From contig JYIP02000003.1 of the NCBI GenBank assembly GCA_001051155.2, forward strand, positions 2,170,001 through 2,234,000: DNA of 64,000 bases, written 5' to 3'. A program made the translations under genes and the position numbers. This document shows positions 1-10,289 of the stretch, in pieces (positions within the stretch are counted from its first letter, which is position 1; each line of letters starts with the position of its first letter). The DNA is from Chrysoporthe austroafricana. Taxonomy: Eukaryota > Ascomycota > Sordariomycetes > Diaporthales > Cryphonectriaceae. The notes under the pieces were generated by a model. That model had not been told where the DNA came from, did not search any database, and saw nothing but the letters and a program-made list of their open reading frames with translations.

Positions 1-1087
1 TTCAGAGAACACATGGTGGCTTAGACACAATACAGGACCCTGTGTCACAGTTGGCGGACTCATGCTGACAAAGCCACCATTCCAGAACAGAAACACAGTG
101 GGTTTTTCTCTGTCGAGCAGGGCACTTTCCCAGCTAGAGCTGTCCTTGCCTGCTCACCAAACGAAGTATACTCGATTTTCTGGCATAAATATGTTCGTAA
201 CCTACATGCGAAGGTCTGAAGCCTTCATGATGAGTCTACCATAATGCCTTTCATCCACCACAAAAGATTCTATTCAAGTAGAGTATGTGTGTATGGTTGA
301 ACATTCTCGGGTATAGGGAAGGAAGTGGCTACTGCCACCAATCCGATCCGGTATCGTAAGAATAAACAACCCATGGCCTGTGTTTAGGGTTCATTTATTT
401 ATTTGTGACTATCACCCTGGGCGATGGACAATGGCAGCGACTCTGATGCTTATCTCTCAGTGTTAGTATGCTAAATAGAGTGGGGATGTGGGGGAAGTGA
501 TATGTGATAAAAGATGGCCGAGTATTTTTAAATGTATCATGAATCCACCGGGACTGTGGAAACTTTGTGATTGTTCTAGTTGAAGGCTGGCTATCGTGAC
601 ATGCCAGTGCACTTAATTTGATGTATCATTAATTATCACCACAATATTCTACAGTATCATTCCAGTCATTCTGGCCTACCCCTAGGCACCGAGACCCGAA
701 GACAACACATGCCAGCTTCTTGATCCGTACGTGTAAAGTGTGACAGTATGTAGTACAGTCATTAACACGTATTCACAGTGGAGAGCGCGAAGACTCGTCT
801 CCACAAGGAAGCTTCATATTTCCAGACGGTGGTAATAAGCATTAGCACTTCAATGTAGACCCTCACGGCTTTGAATTCAACGCGATATGTGCCTACCCTA
901 CTAGGTAGCTCCCTTCCGCAGTCGTCTGCAGTCGTCTGCCTCCTGGCCTTGGACCACCCCCCCTAACATGACCGCCCCAAAAAAAAACGGGACCATCCTC
1001 CCTCCTGACCAGAAGCCTGCCCCCCCCCCCAAGACTCCCCCATCCGCCTACAAGCTGGGCCAGAGAAATGGCCCCAACGCGGCCCCC
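1..1087. other. Intergenic, no gene seen
   Basis: This stretch is moderately AT-rich with only very short open frames and no recognisable coding pattern, RNA gene or repeat. It lies downstream of the 3' end of the Hce2-domain gene and may hold its terminator. C-runs around 957-962 and 1021-1030 are simple sequence only. Confidence 0.5.
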
Positions 1088-1887
1088 TCAGGCCGGCTGG
1101 ACGAGATAGCTAGCGTTGGGCGTCATCTGCACGGTCCACTCGATCAGCGCCCGCCCGCCGCCGGACGTGTCGCAGCCCACCCGGCCCTGAACGCGCTGCA
1201 TGTATGCGGCGCCCGGCTGCATGTTGATCGAGCGCGCGAGGAGGGCCTTGAAGTCGCTGTCGCCGATGCTGTGGCGCCGCGGGGGGCAACGCGTCAGTTA
1301 GGTGGCTTTCTCAACGAGGATTGAAAAGAGAGAGGACCTCCCGCGTCCTAGGGTAATAGACCACCTCATTTTTTTTTTCTTGAAGGGGGGGGTGGTAAGA
1401 AGCTGGTAGGGGTACTCACAAGACAGTATCGTCGGTCCCATTGAGCCGCACGAAGCCAAACATGCAGGTACCCTCGACCCAGTACGCTTTTGATTCAGAC
1501 CCGTCAGCCAGGGCACTCTTTTCACCAGATGGACAGGCGCGCAGAACCACCACCTATAGGCTGCCGAGGAAGGAGGGGGTAGAAGGAAGAAAATAGTAAT
1601 AAGAAGAAGAAAAACTCACGGAACACGTTGTCGCTCTTCCAGCCGGAGGCGAGCAGCGTGAAGTGGCCCTCGCCCACGAAGTTCTCCAGGATGCGCTCGC
1701 AGTCGCGGGCCACGATGGCGCCCTCGCCGGCCAGCTCGCGGAAGGTGCTGCCGCCGCAACGGACGCTGGTGGCGTTGGTGCGGTTGAGCGCGAGGCTCGT
1801 GGGCGTCTCGTACCTGGTGGCGGCGGCGGCGGCGACGCCGAGGGCCGCCGCGAGGGCGGTGGTGAGGGTGGCCAGGAAGAGACGCAT
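1088..1887 (-). CDS. Secreted Hce2 (Ecp2-like) effector candidate
   Basis: Predicted 171-aa secreted protein from three exons: 1887-1620, 1486-1420 and 1268-1088. Both introns (133 and 151 nt) carry a CTGAC branch site a short distance before the acceptor. Residues 1 to about 22 form a hydrophobic signal peptide (MRLFLATLTTALAAALGVAA). The mature part has exactly four cysteines (C44, C63, C97, C144) in the arrangement of the Hce2 family, named after the Cladosporium fulvum effector Ecp2: CGGSTF, DCERIL, then GTCMFGF, IGDSDF and a closing GRVGC...IEW segment. There are N-glycosylation sequons at N35, N38 and N105. Hce2 proteins are secreted and some provoke plant cell death or act against other microbes; which applies here is unknown. 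The first intron's acceptor is the least certain point: an AG near 1546 would give a more typical length but breaks the frame with this donor. Confidence 0.8.
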
Positions 1888-2883
1888 TGTTGACTGCTGG
1901 ACGGTTGTTGGTGACGGTTGTTGGTTGGGTAGGTAGGTTGTTTGGATTGTAGTGTTGTGTGTGTGGCGGTGGTAGTGGAAGGGGAAAGGCAGGCTTGTTT
2001 GAGTGCCTGGTGGAGGTCGAGCTGGGGATCAGATCGGGTGGCAAGGTATGGCTTTTCTTATTCTCTCCCCCTTCCTAAAGCTTGGAATGGAAAGATGTGT
2101 CTGAGAACGATAGAGGTTGAGCTGGACAGCTTGAGAAAGAACTGGGGGCGAAAGAAAGGCTAAGCTGGAGAGACAGACGAACCGCAAGCGTATGGCAACG
2201 CAAGTACGTAGAAGCTGCTGGCTCCGATTTTCGATCTTTCCTGCTGGCTTGAGCTGCTCAGTCTAGTCGCCTCAACTAGGCCCAGAAGGTCAGACAATTG
2301 CTCATCAAGGAAGGATTACTAAATGATATTGCGAGACGTGACCAGCTAGGGGTAGTTGTGCTCCTTCTAGATCATCCCAGAAGAGAAAGGCAACCCGATG
2401 ACCCTATAGCTTGGTTGCTTGCGAAGATTCTCCAAGTGCAATCATATTATGGCTGTTATGTGTAGTATTGAGCGGACTTTATTTCTATCCTTGTTGAAGT
2501 TTGGGGGGGACGTCAGCCCTGGTCAATCATGGCACGAACTTCACGAGATCCACCTTTTCACACCTGTACTACAGCAAACCGTCAAGCACCGGGAACGCAC
2601 ATGTTTGAATTTTGCTTCTCATTAGATATAGAGATCATTCGCTCGTTATCTCGTTTACAAATACAGCGTTTGTGCGACCCCTCTGGCGCTTTCTCGGTTA
2701 TGGGTATCTCTCGGGGTATGGTATCTCTTTTCTGTCCGCTCCTGTGCTCTTCCTCGTCCTCGCCCTAATGCTTGGTTTTTGAGATGTCCTTGAACGCCCA
2801 ACGGAAGAGCTGTGCAGAAGAAGCCTTTGGTTAACCTTGGTTGTCCAGCTCTTGACCGGTCATTCCGGGAGACAAGGAGACAT
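1888..2883. other. Intergenic between effector and membrane-protein gene
   Basis: Both flanking genes run leftward, so this holds the effector promoter (right of 1887) and the 3' flank of the membrane-protein gene. Open frames are short and overlap on several strands without coding character. No RNA gene or repeat was recognised. Confidence 0.45.
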
Positions 2884-3885
2884 CTAGAAACGGTTGAGAT
2901 GGCTTGCCTCGGAATAAACACTGGACCGTCCACCGGTGTACGCTGGGTGAAGGGCCGTGGGCGGGCGCTGCGGGAGTTTCACGTCAGCATTCCGCTCGAC
3001 CTCCCGGGCCCACTTCTCGGAGCGGCTTACCTGGACGCCGGGCACGATGGGGCTGCCGCGGTCGGGGCCCTCCCAGGAATCCCGCTCCGCGGTCTCGGGG
3101 CGGGCGTAGGGCCCGGCCTCGAGGTCGGGCTCGGGGCCGGTGTGGGTGATGATGGGCGCGCTGATCTGGGGCTTCTTCTCGCTGGGGCCCTTGGCGAAGA
3201 GGCGCGAGAAGCGGTTCTGCGGGTTCACGGCCGCGGGGAAGGGGTGGTGGAAGTTGAACTGCTTCTCCTTGCGGATGGAGTTGTTGGAGCGGACGGAGCC
3301 GCTGTTGAGGGTGGCGGTGTCGAGGTCGTACGGGGCCGTGGTCAGGCGCACGTTGTAGACGTTGGCACCGTGCTCGCGGATCATCCTGACGGTGATCTTG
3401 TGGGCGCTGTTGCGGAAGATCAGCGACACGATGATGTTGAACATGCCGAAGACGAAGGCCAGGATGCCCGAGGCGAGGGTCAGGCGCCACAGCGGGAAGG
3501 AGAGGTCGTCGATGAGGTCGGAGGCGTTCAGGGAGCCCATGACCCAGATGCCCATGGCGATCATCCACACGCCGAGCCAGCTGAGGCTGTGGCCCCGGTT
3601 GCAGGCGTCGATGGTGGAGAAGGTCGGCCAGTTGTGGCGGTAGAAGTCGGTGACGAAGCGCGGCTGCGGCAGCTCGCTGATAAGCAGCATCATGGCCACG
3701 CCGGCGGTGACGGTGTGGGAGATGGCCTGGAAGACGAAGAAGTTGGTGACAATGTTTGTCTTGACCACCATGATCATGCTCGATATGGCGACGCTGAGCA
3801 GGGCCAGTATGTTGCAGGCGCGGAGGACCTGGAGGATGTACCAGGCCGGCCCCAGCAGGGAGCTGTTCTCTGACATGCTGAACAT
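2884..3885 (-). CDS. Four-helix integral membrane protein, fungal, function unknown
   Basis: Open frame from ATG 3885 (a second in-frame ATG at 3876) to TAG 2884. The unspliced product is 333 aa, but 2968-3030 looks like a genuine 63-nt intron: it starts GTAAGC, has GCTGAC about 13 nt before the acceptor CAG, and is a multiple of three with no stop. The spliced product would be 312 aa. Four hydrophobic segments lie at roughly residues 14-42, 44-73, 101-120 and 129-158, followed by a long polar C-terminal tail rich in Asn, Ser, Pro and Glu, probably cytosolic and disordered. The pattern resembles uncharacterised fungal four-TM proteins (DUF7598-like); this is from memory and not a confirmed hit. 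I assign no function. Confidence 0.75.
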   Translation of the reverse strand: MFSMSENSSLLGPAWYILQVLRACNILALLSVAISSMIMVVKTNIVTNFFVFQAISHTVTAGVAMMLLISELPQPRFVTDFYRHNWPTFSTIDACNRGHSLSWLGVWMIAMGIWVMGSLNASDLIDDLSFPLWRLTLASGILAFVFGMFNIIVSLIFRNSAHKITVRMIREHGANVYNVRLTTAPYDLDTATLNSGSVRSNNSIRKEKQFNFHHPFPAAVNPQNRFSRLFAKGPSEKKPQISAPIITHTGPEPDLEAGPYARPETAERDSWEGPDRGSPIVPGVQVSRSEKWAREVERNADVKLPQRPPTALHPAYTGGRSSVYSEASHLNRF

Positions 3886-6800
3886 GTTGACTGTTGTATT
3901 ATGAAAAAGGAACTGGGGGGGGGGCGGTCAGTCAGGAAGGGATCTCTAGTTGGGGGGGGTATAGACTTACAGTTGGGAGGTGAAATGTGTTAGTTACTGC
4001 CGGCAGTGGGTGGGTGAGTGATATGCGAGGTAGTCGGCTGGGTTTGTTTGTTTGATCGAGTCTGTCTGGCAGATTCGGAATGGTCGAAAAGAAATATGAA
4101 AAGAACGATTACCCCGGAAAGAGAGAAGAGAGAAGATAGGCGCCAGGCAGGATGGTTTATGAGGAGACTGCCTCAAGCAGCTCTATTGTTCTCAAGACAA
4201 TGGACAATGCTGGGAGGGGGGACTAGCAAGCATTGAAGTCGGCACAATGCCGTTGGGGTCGGTCTCGTGAAAGGCGTAAATGGGAAGGGGACGGGAGGCA
4301 GTGGGAGGGCACGGGGAGGCTCGAGTTTAATATCCAGAGCGTAGTAAAATAGAGCGTCCTATTGTGTTGCAATATACCCCCCTTCACCCACGCGACTGGA
4401 TGACTGGAGAAGAAGACGAACCCCGGAACGATGCGAGAAGGATCGAATGTGGGAACACACGAGGGGGGTCCAGCACCACAAGGGGAGATACGGTCCAGCT
4501 AAGTTCACGCCCGAGCACCTTACACTCCTCGCAATGAAACGAGGAGGTTTCTAGGGAAGCTCTGGCCAATGAACCGAGCGGCGCGAGGCTCTTGGCCCGA
4601 AGGGGAAGACGCGGGTGTGCAGAGGCTACCAGGGCAGGGCAGGGCAGGGTGGGCGGCGGTTTCATGCAGACAGCAAGCTGCACCCTGGCAGCTTGGACCT
4701 TACCTGTCAAGTCAGCATATCAGCCGCGGCGGGCTGCACCTCTGATGCTGCCACGGAGTCGCTGGACGCGCTCCCGGGCTCGCGCCGTTGGCGGATGCCA
4801 GGGTGGTGAGGTGGAGGCGGGATGGGAGGGTGGGCCACGCTCTTGGGCCGGGTCGACGTCGAGTCATCGGCGGAGTGGGAGGCTTGTACAGCTGGCGAGG
4901 CCTGATACCCAACCGTTCGCGCCCAAGTTGCACGATCCCACATCAAGGGGGCGAGCCCAGCTGCTCGAGAGAGTGGTTGCTTCTGGGGGGCACGGGGGGC
5001 ACGCCCCCGGCGGCGGCTCGAGAGATGAGCAGTGGGAGAGCGAGGCCCGACGACGGGGCGATCCTCAGGGCGGGTGCAGCAAGCGCACGATAAGCCCACC
5101 GTGCACACCTGGTACAAGGCACAAGGTACCGATCCAGCCAGATCTGCGGGTACACGGTGGGCCGGCCAAGAACACAGAGGGCACACAGGGCACCCGGGGA
5201 TCCCAATGAGCTGGAGGAGACGGTCTCAAACCGACCGTACCGGAGACTTGTCGGTGGAGACGCTGCGGATCGCGGCGCGGGCGGGAAGAGAGGGCGTTCC
5301 CAGGTGACGCCCGCGGTGGGGGTTCGATTGGCTGGCAGCCGCCTGCAGATGTTTCAAGTCGCCGTTAGCCTCGCGTCCCGGGGTGCAGGGACGAGGCACT
5401 ATCATTCATGCTTCGTCCTCCCATCTTCCTCCTTCGGTGCGGTGTATACCAGTGCTACTTAGTAGGTTCTGGAATCGATTCCAGCAGCTCATCGGTGCGG
5501 GCTGGAAGAAGCAGAGCGGTGGCGGCCCGTCCAGTCCCTCGGCTCGGCTCAAGAGGGGAAAGAAAAGAAGGGATGGAAGAAGGATGAAGGGAAGGGCGGT
5601 GACCCAGCACGCTGGCGGGCCTTGACTGGTCAGTCTTCAGACGGGATGCCCAGTCGCGACCCGAATCGCGGCTGCAGAAGCAACAGTTTCGGAATGAGAG
5701 TCAAATCCGTAACGCAATGTGTCTTTTCTTCTTCATGGGACCAGCTTCTCGTGACGTTCGAAGCAGCCCACTAACGGACGAGCCTGCAGGTGATGCGCGC
5801 AGAAACAGGCACTGAGCCCCGGGGGAGATCCGCGTGCGCCCTCAGGCACAGGGTTAGGGTTACTGCTATTCTATGTACTTACTATACTACTGTACTGCAC
5901 TACCCCGTGGACTGTTACTATGTACACGCCGTAGTACTGAGCAGCCACCGTCCCGGCTCCAGAACGATCCGTCCAGGACAGGACAAGATGTCACCGGGAC
6001 GACGGACAACTGACGAGAAGCCACCTCATGGCCTCATGTACGTCAGAGACGAGACATGTCTCGTGTTTTTCGAGCTGCGGGTTGCCCCTGGCGCTTGTTC
6101 GATCAAGACTGCCGCAGAGCCGTGCACGCCCCGGCGCCTGCGCTTGGGCGGACGTCCAGCGTCCCGGGGGCACCGACATAGCTACCATAGTATCCTCTCC
6201 AGGGCGGCCTCGAGGCGAGGCGAGGCGCGCGGCGGGCCTCCTTTCCTGCGGCCTGCCGTCGATTGGCCGTCCCAAGCGCCCTCATCTGCGCGGCTCGGCG
6301 ACGGTGGCTGTGCTGCTGCTGCTGCTGCTGCGAAGTCCCACCCGTGCCGCCGTCCCCAGCTGACCGGGTCGTACGAGAGGCAGCGCAGGTCGTACGGCAG
6401 CCAGGCCGAGGTGACGCCCAGGCACACATTTTTAAGTCCTGACGCGGCCGCTGAGGATAGCCGCCAGACCGCCGTCCTGGCCGTTCGTTTACCACGGTAC
6501 AGGCTACGGCGGCACGGGCCAGCGTGGCTGTGAAGAGTAACGTCGCTTGATCACGAACCGCCGGGACGTGCGAGTGAAATCGCAGCAACGTAAGCACGTA
6601 CATAGTATGTACGGACGTACGTGCTCTGGTATAGTAGAGTAGGTATGTACTTAGCAAAGCACTGCAGTGGGCAGGCATGCAGGACCTGGCTTATGTCGCT
6701 GGCACCTGGCTCAGTGGACCATCCCAGCAGCGGGAGGGTTCTAGAAGCAGACCTGGCGTGCCTGGCCAGCACGGCCCCGCCGCTTACGGTCGGCGCCGCG

Positions 6801-6998
6801 AGTGGCTGACACATGCGCACAGCCTTACTGAGGCTTTCGACTTTTTGGACCCGGGCCTCCCTCCTCCCTCTCCTTTTGCCATAAACTGCGAAGAACCGTC
6901 CTCCTGCCGCGCCAGAAGCAACTCCACCCCTCGACCCATCACCACGCCTTTCTTTTGTCACACCCACCGCTCCATCCCTGCAGCCGCCGATCACCACA
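3886..6998. other. 3.1 kb intergenic, GC-rich, no supported gene
   Basis: Divergent promoters of the membrane-protein gene (left) and the SERF gene (right) presumably lie here. Several overlapping GC-driven open frames exist (4592-5209, 5790-6533), but their translations are Arg/Pro/Gly-rich, appear on opposite strands at once and look like composition effects. Contents noted: a (GCT)n run at 6312-6331 and scattered GTAC-rich motifs at 6590-6650. Confidence 0.5.
6312..6331. repeat. (GCT)n microsatellite
   Basis: About 6.5 perfect GCT/CTG units in non-coding sequence, roughly 670 bp upstream of the SERF-like start codon. Confidence 0.9.
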
Positions 6999-7545
6999 AT
7001 GGCCCGCGGAAACCAGCGTGATCTCGCCCGTGCGAAGAACCTGAAGAAGCAGGCCGAGCAGGTATGTCCAAAAAACCTACCTCGCCCTCTCCCTTCCCCC
7101 TTCCGGGTCCAGGGAGACAAAGGAACAGCGACATCGCCAGGCCCCCGCGGCTATGGCATCGAGCCTACCGTCGGGTGACCGTCCCTCGGCCCTCGCGACG
7201 GCCAGGTCAGCAGTCTGGCATGGCCTGTCCGGCTTCCTGCGAGCGGCTTACACCACCCCCTCAAGACGCTCCCGTCTGTCCAACCTTGCTAACCCGGACG
7301 GGTTTCTTTTTCACGCACCACAGAAGTCGAAGAACACCAAGAGCGGCAGCGAGATGCAGCGCGACAAGGAGGCCGTCGCCGCCCTGATGCGTGAGAAGCA
7401 GAAGAAGGGTAAGCCCCGCGAGCCCCTAGCCCTCCTCCCCCTCCTCCGGAGGCTGACTTGTCTTGAACCGCCTGTGTACTGACCGCGCGCCTCCGTCCGC
7501 ACAGCCGAGGAGAAGAAGGCTGCCGAGGCCGCCGCCAAGAAATAG
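6999..7545 (+). CDS. SERF/4F5-family small charged protein
   Basis: Predicted 62-aa protein from three exons: 6999-7061, 7324-7408 and 7505-7545. Donors are GTATGT and GTAAGC; branch-like TGCTAAC and CTGAC motifs precede the CAG acceptors. The N-terminus MARGNQRDLARAKNLKKQ is the diagnostic start of SERF (small EDRK-rich factor, 4F5) proteins. It is followed by a Lys/Glu-rich helix and an Ala/Lys tail ending AAAKK. Family members are small, highly charged nuclear or cytosolic proteins known for accelerating amyloid assembly and binding nucleic acid. Length matches the family (about 60-65 aa). Each exon is too short to be found as an open frame. ATG context CACAATGG is good. Confidence 0.93.
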
Positions 7546-9157
7546 ACGCGGTGTCACCCACCCCATGCCCAATGGACGGACGGTTTTCCGGCACGGCGAT
7601 AGAGGAGTAATAACGCAAGGGGGGGAGGGGGAACGGCGGCGTGGTTGGATTTAATGCTTTGCCTTTTTTCCTGTTTTGATTTTCCAGCGCAAGGAGCAAA
7701 TGGTGGTGTTTTTTTTTTCCGGGGCCGTGCGTGGACTTTGACGCCGGCCAGCGACAAGAGACGAGTGTCACGACCGGAGGGGGAGGAAGAAGACGATCAC
7801 AATACCCGGCGGCCGGACGCCCTGCGCCGAAGCTATAGACGCGAGAGTGCTGTCCTTGGATGGCTTTCTCCTATCATCTTCGGGCACCATATACGTTTCT
7901 TTTTCTCTACACCCAAATAGTCTGGGAACTGTCCTGTCTGCCCGATGTCTGCATGATGGATATGGTGATTTTTCAGAATTACAGATCTTTGCCTCCCTAG
8001 GACCCCTCGTCCCGCTTCGCTGGCCGCGAGCGCAGTTCGTTCCACCCAGCCCTCTCTCACCGGTCGGTCTCCTGGGCTGCTATCTACCCCAAGACGCCGT
8101 CGATCTTCACGCACGGTATGGAGTCCGAAATGATACCAGAGACCGGCCAGGGAGAGAGCTCAGTGAGGGGAGGCACAGATCCCTGTACCAACGCCATGCC
8201 CACCGGAAAGAGGCGGCCCACCATGCGGTGGCCGCCCGACGACGAAGGGCGTCTGGCGGCCGCGAGGTAGGCGCAGAGAAGTGGATGCTGGCCTGCTGTC
8301 ACACAGAGTCAGCCGCACGGCCGCCCGCGATGCAGGCTGGCGGGCCTTCCCGACCCGCGGTGCCCGCTCCTCTTGCTCTGACCCGATGCCTCCCGGCAGC
8401 AGACCCATCCTGCCAGCTCATATCTCGGCCAACGTGATGGGCACCTGTTCGCGTCGAGCATCCTCTCAACCCCCCCAGCGAGCGCGCCCACGTGTGCCAA
8501 CGCGAGAGGGGAGGCTCCATCTGTCCGGTCAGATTGCGTGTTGCCGGTCCCCGGGATGACCTCGGAAATCTCGTCTGGAGAAATTCTGTTATCAGGCCTT
8601 TGGGAACCGGCTCGGTGTCGACTTGCACGTGCTTCTGCATGTTTGGATACGACGCGATTTTATCCCGAGGACGCTGGCGGTGTTTGTAGCAGTGACACGG
8701 TCACCCTGCAAGCTAGAGTGGGTCATGAGATACGGCAAGCCATTGTCTTGAGATGCCTCAATTGATCTATCAAGAGTAGTGGGCAGTACTAACAGGACAG
8801 CGCAGGGTACTAATTTTCTCCTTGGGCAAAAGGCCCGGGGAATCCAGAATGGGGAAATAAAGAAGAAGTGTATTAAGGTATCCCAAATCGTAACCAACCA
8901 GAGTACGAACCAGTCATATACACCCCCTTCTTCCTGAGGACCGGTTTGTATCTCGGAAGGGGGTTGGGAGGGGGAGAGGGAATCTAGCCTCTCGCTGCCC
9001 ACACAGCCTTCCCCCGGCCCACAGCGCCCTGAGAAGGAGGATCTCTCTGCTATATCATTCAATCATAATACCACGGGCTGAAGACCGATGCCGGATCGAC
9101 TCTTTGATAACATCTTCCCCGTCACCGCACCGACACCCGTCACCGCACGGGCAGTGT
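7546..9157. other. Intergenic between convergent genes
   Basis: The SERF gene and the cupredoxin gene converge on this 1.6 kb stretch, so it should hold both 3' ends. There are GC-rich overlapping frames (8281-8640 both strands; 8592-9062 minus) without domains or splice-supported extension. No RNA gene was recognised. Confidence 0.45.
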
Positions 9158-10289
9158 TTAGAAGAGGGCGGCGTTCATCACCGGCTCCGACATGGCCATT
9201 GGCAGAGAGCCTGTGTTCATATTAGCCAGTGTCTCCAAAGGAGAGGGGTCGTGAGCAAGAGACAAAACTTACCACCCACACCACCGAAGGCGTTCAGGCC
9301 TTGTACGTTCGCCGCGGGCAGGCTTCCCGCCGCGCAGCTAACAGCACACACGCACTGGCCGTTCGAAATGGTACCCGTACCAGTCGTGACGCCGGAGCTA
9401 GTGCTTCCTGTGCTGGAGGTGCTTCCAGTGCTGCCGGTGCTTCCTGTGCTGACGGAGCTGGAAGAGCTCTCGGCGGGAGCGGTAGAGGCGGTCGAGTTCG
9501 CAGAAGTGCCGCCAGTGATAGCAGTACCCGCGCCAGTACCGTTCTGCGCAATAGCCATCGACTGGAACATGGCCTGGGTCTTGGCGGCGGTCGGGTTGAT
9601 GGAAAAGGCCATGCCCTTACCGCAGTGACCCGTCTGCTTGCAGTAGAACCCTTGAGGCTCGTCAGCCTGCAGTCCTATCCGCTGACCTCAAGAGGGCCTC
9701 GAGGAGTATACTTACAGAGAGGAGTGTCAACCATAACTTGCATAGCAACCTGTGGCGGCGGGTTGACGGTGTTGTTGGCGTTGGGCTGGAAGCCCGAGTC
9801 CATGCCGCCAGCCATGGCCACACAGGGGGTGTTGAAGGAAGACTGGGTGACGGTGTGGTTGGTGCTCATGAAGGTGAAGACGACCATATCGCCCACGGCC
9901 GCGCTGATCGACGAGGGGGTGTACACCAGGCCCGCACTGCCACCGACAGTGACCTGGTGAGTGGTCGCAGCAGCCGGCACCGCAGCCGCGGAACTTGCGA
10001 CAGCTGGGACAGCCGTGGCTACGGCGCCGGTGCCACCACCACCAATGTTGTTGATTATCGTGGTCTGGGCGCCGGCGCCCGGGTTCACCCAGATGAGGAT
10101 GACCTCAGTTGCAGCGTTGGCAGTTATGCCCAAGCCAGACAGACCCAGCGCGGCCAGCTCTCCGGAGAGGGAGTTCAGCTGTGGCTTCCGTGGCGTGATC
10201 ATATCCCTCTTCGCGGGGTACGCGTTCTGGATGGCCTTGGCCATGGCGAGGGGCGCCGCACAGAGCGCTAGTGTCGAGGCGAACTTCAT
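9158..10289 (-). CDS. Secreted cupredoxin-domain serine-rich protein
   Basis: Predicted 334-aa protein from three exons: 10289-9716, 9650-9273 and 9210-9158 (donors GTAAGT in both introns). Residues 1-18 are a signal peptide, and K27-R28 could be a Kex2 site. A plastocyanin-like domain spans about residues 110-210. Candidate type-1 copper ligands are H145 (STNHTVTQ), C156 (FNTPCVAM), H200 (CKQTGHC) and M205 (GKGMAF), which is the correct order and close spacing for a blue-copper site. The tail from about residue 245 is a Ser/Thr/Gly repeat (STGSTGSTGSTSSTG), probably O-glycosylated, followed by a short cysteine-containing segment. This is the common fungal 'extracellular serine-rich protein' type, expected in the secretome or cell wall; its redox role is unproven. 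No clear GPI signal ends it. Confidence 0.88.

Noticed and set aside
2812..3873. 353-codon plus-strand frame antisense to the membrane-protein gene
   Set aside because: Complement of GC-biased coding sequence; the minus strand has transmembrane helices and proper splice signals, the plus strand has only Gly/Val/Asp-rich translation.
5846..5865. Telomere-like TTAGGG match
   Set aside because: Only about one and a half units; not a telomere or interstitial array.
5790..6533. 247-codon plus-strand frame in GC-rich intergenic DNA
   Set aside because: Arg/Ser/Pro-rich translation with open frames on both strands; spans a GCT microsatellite; nothing conserved is visible.
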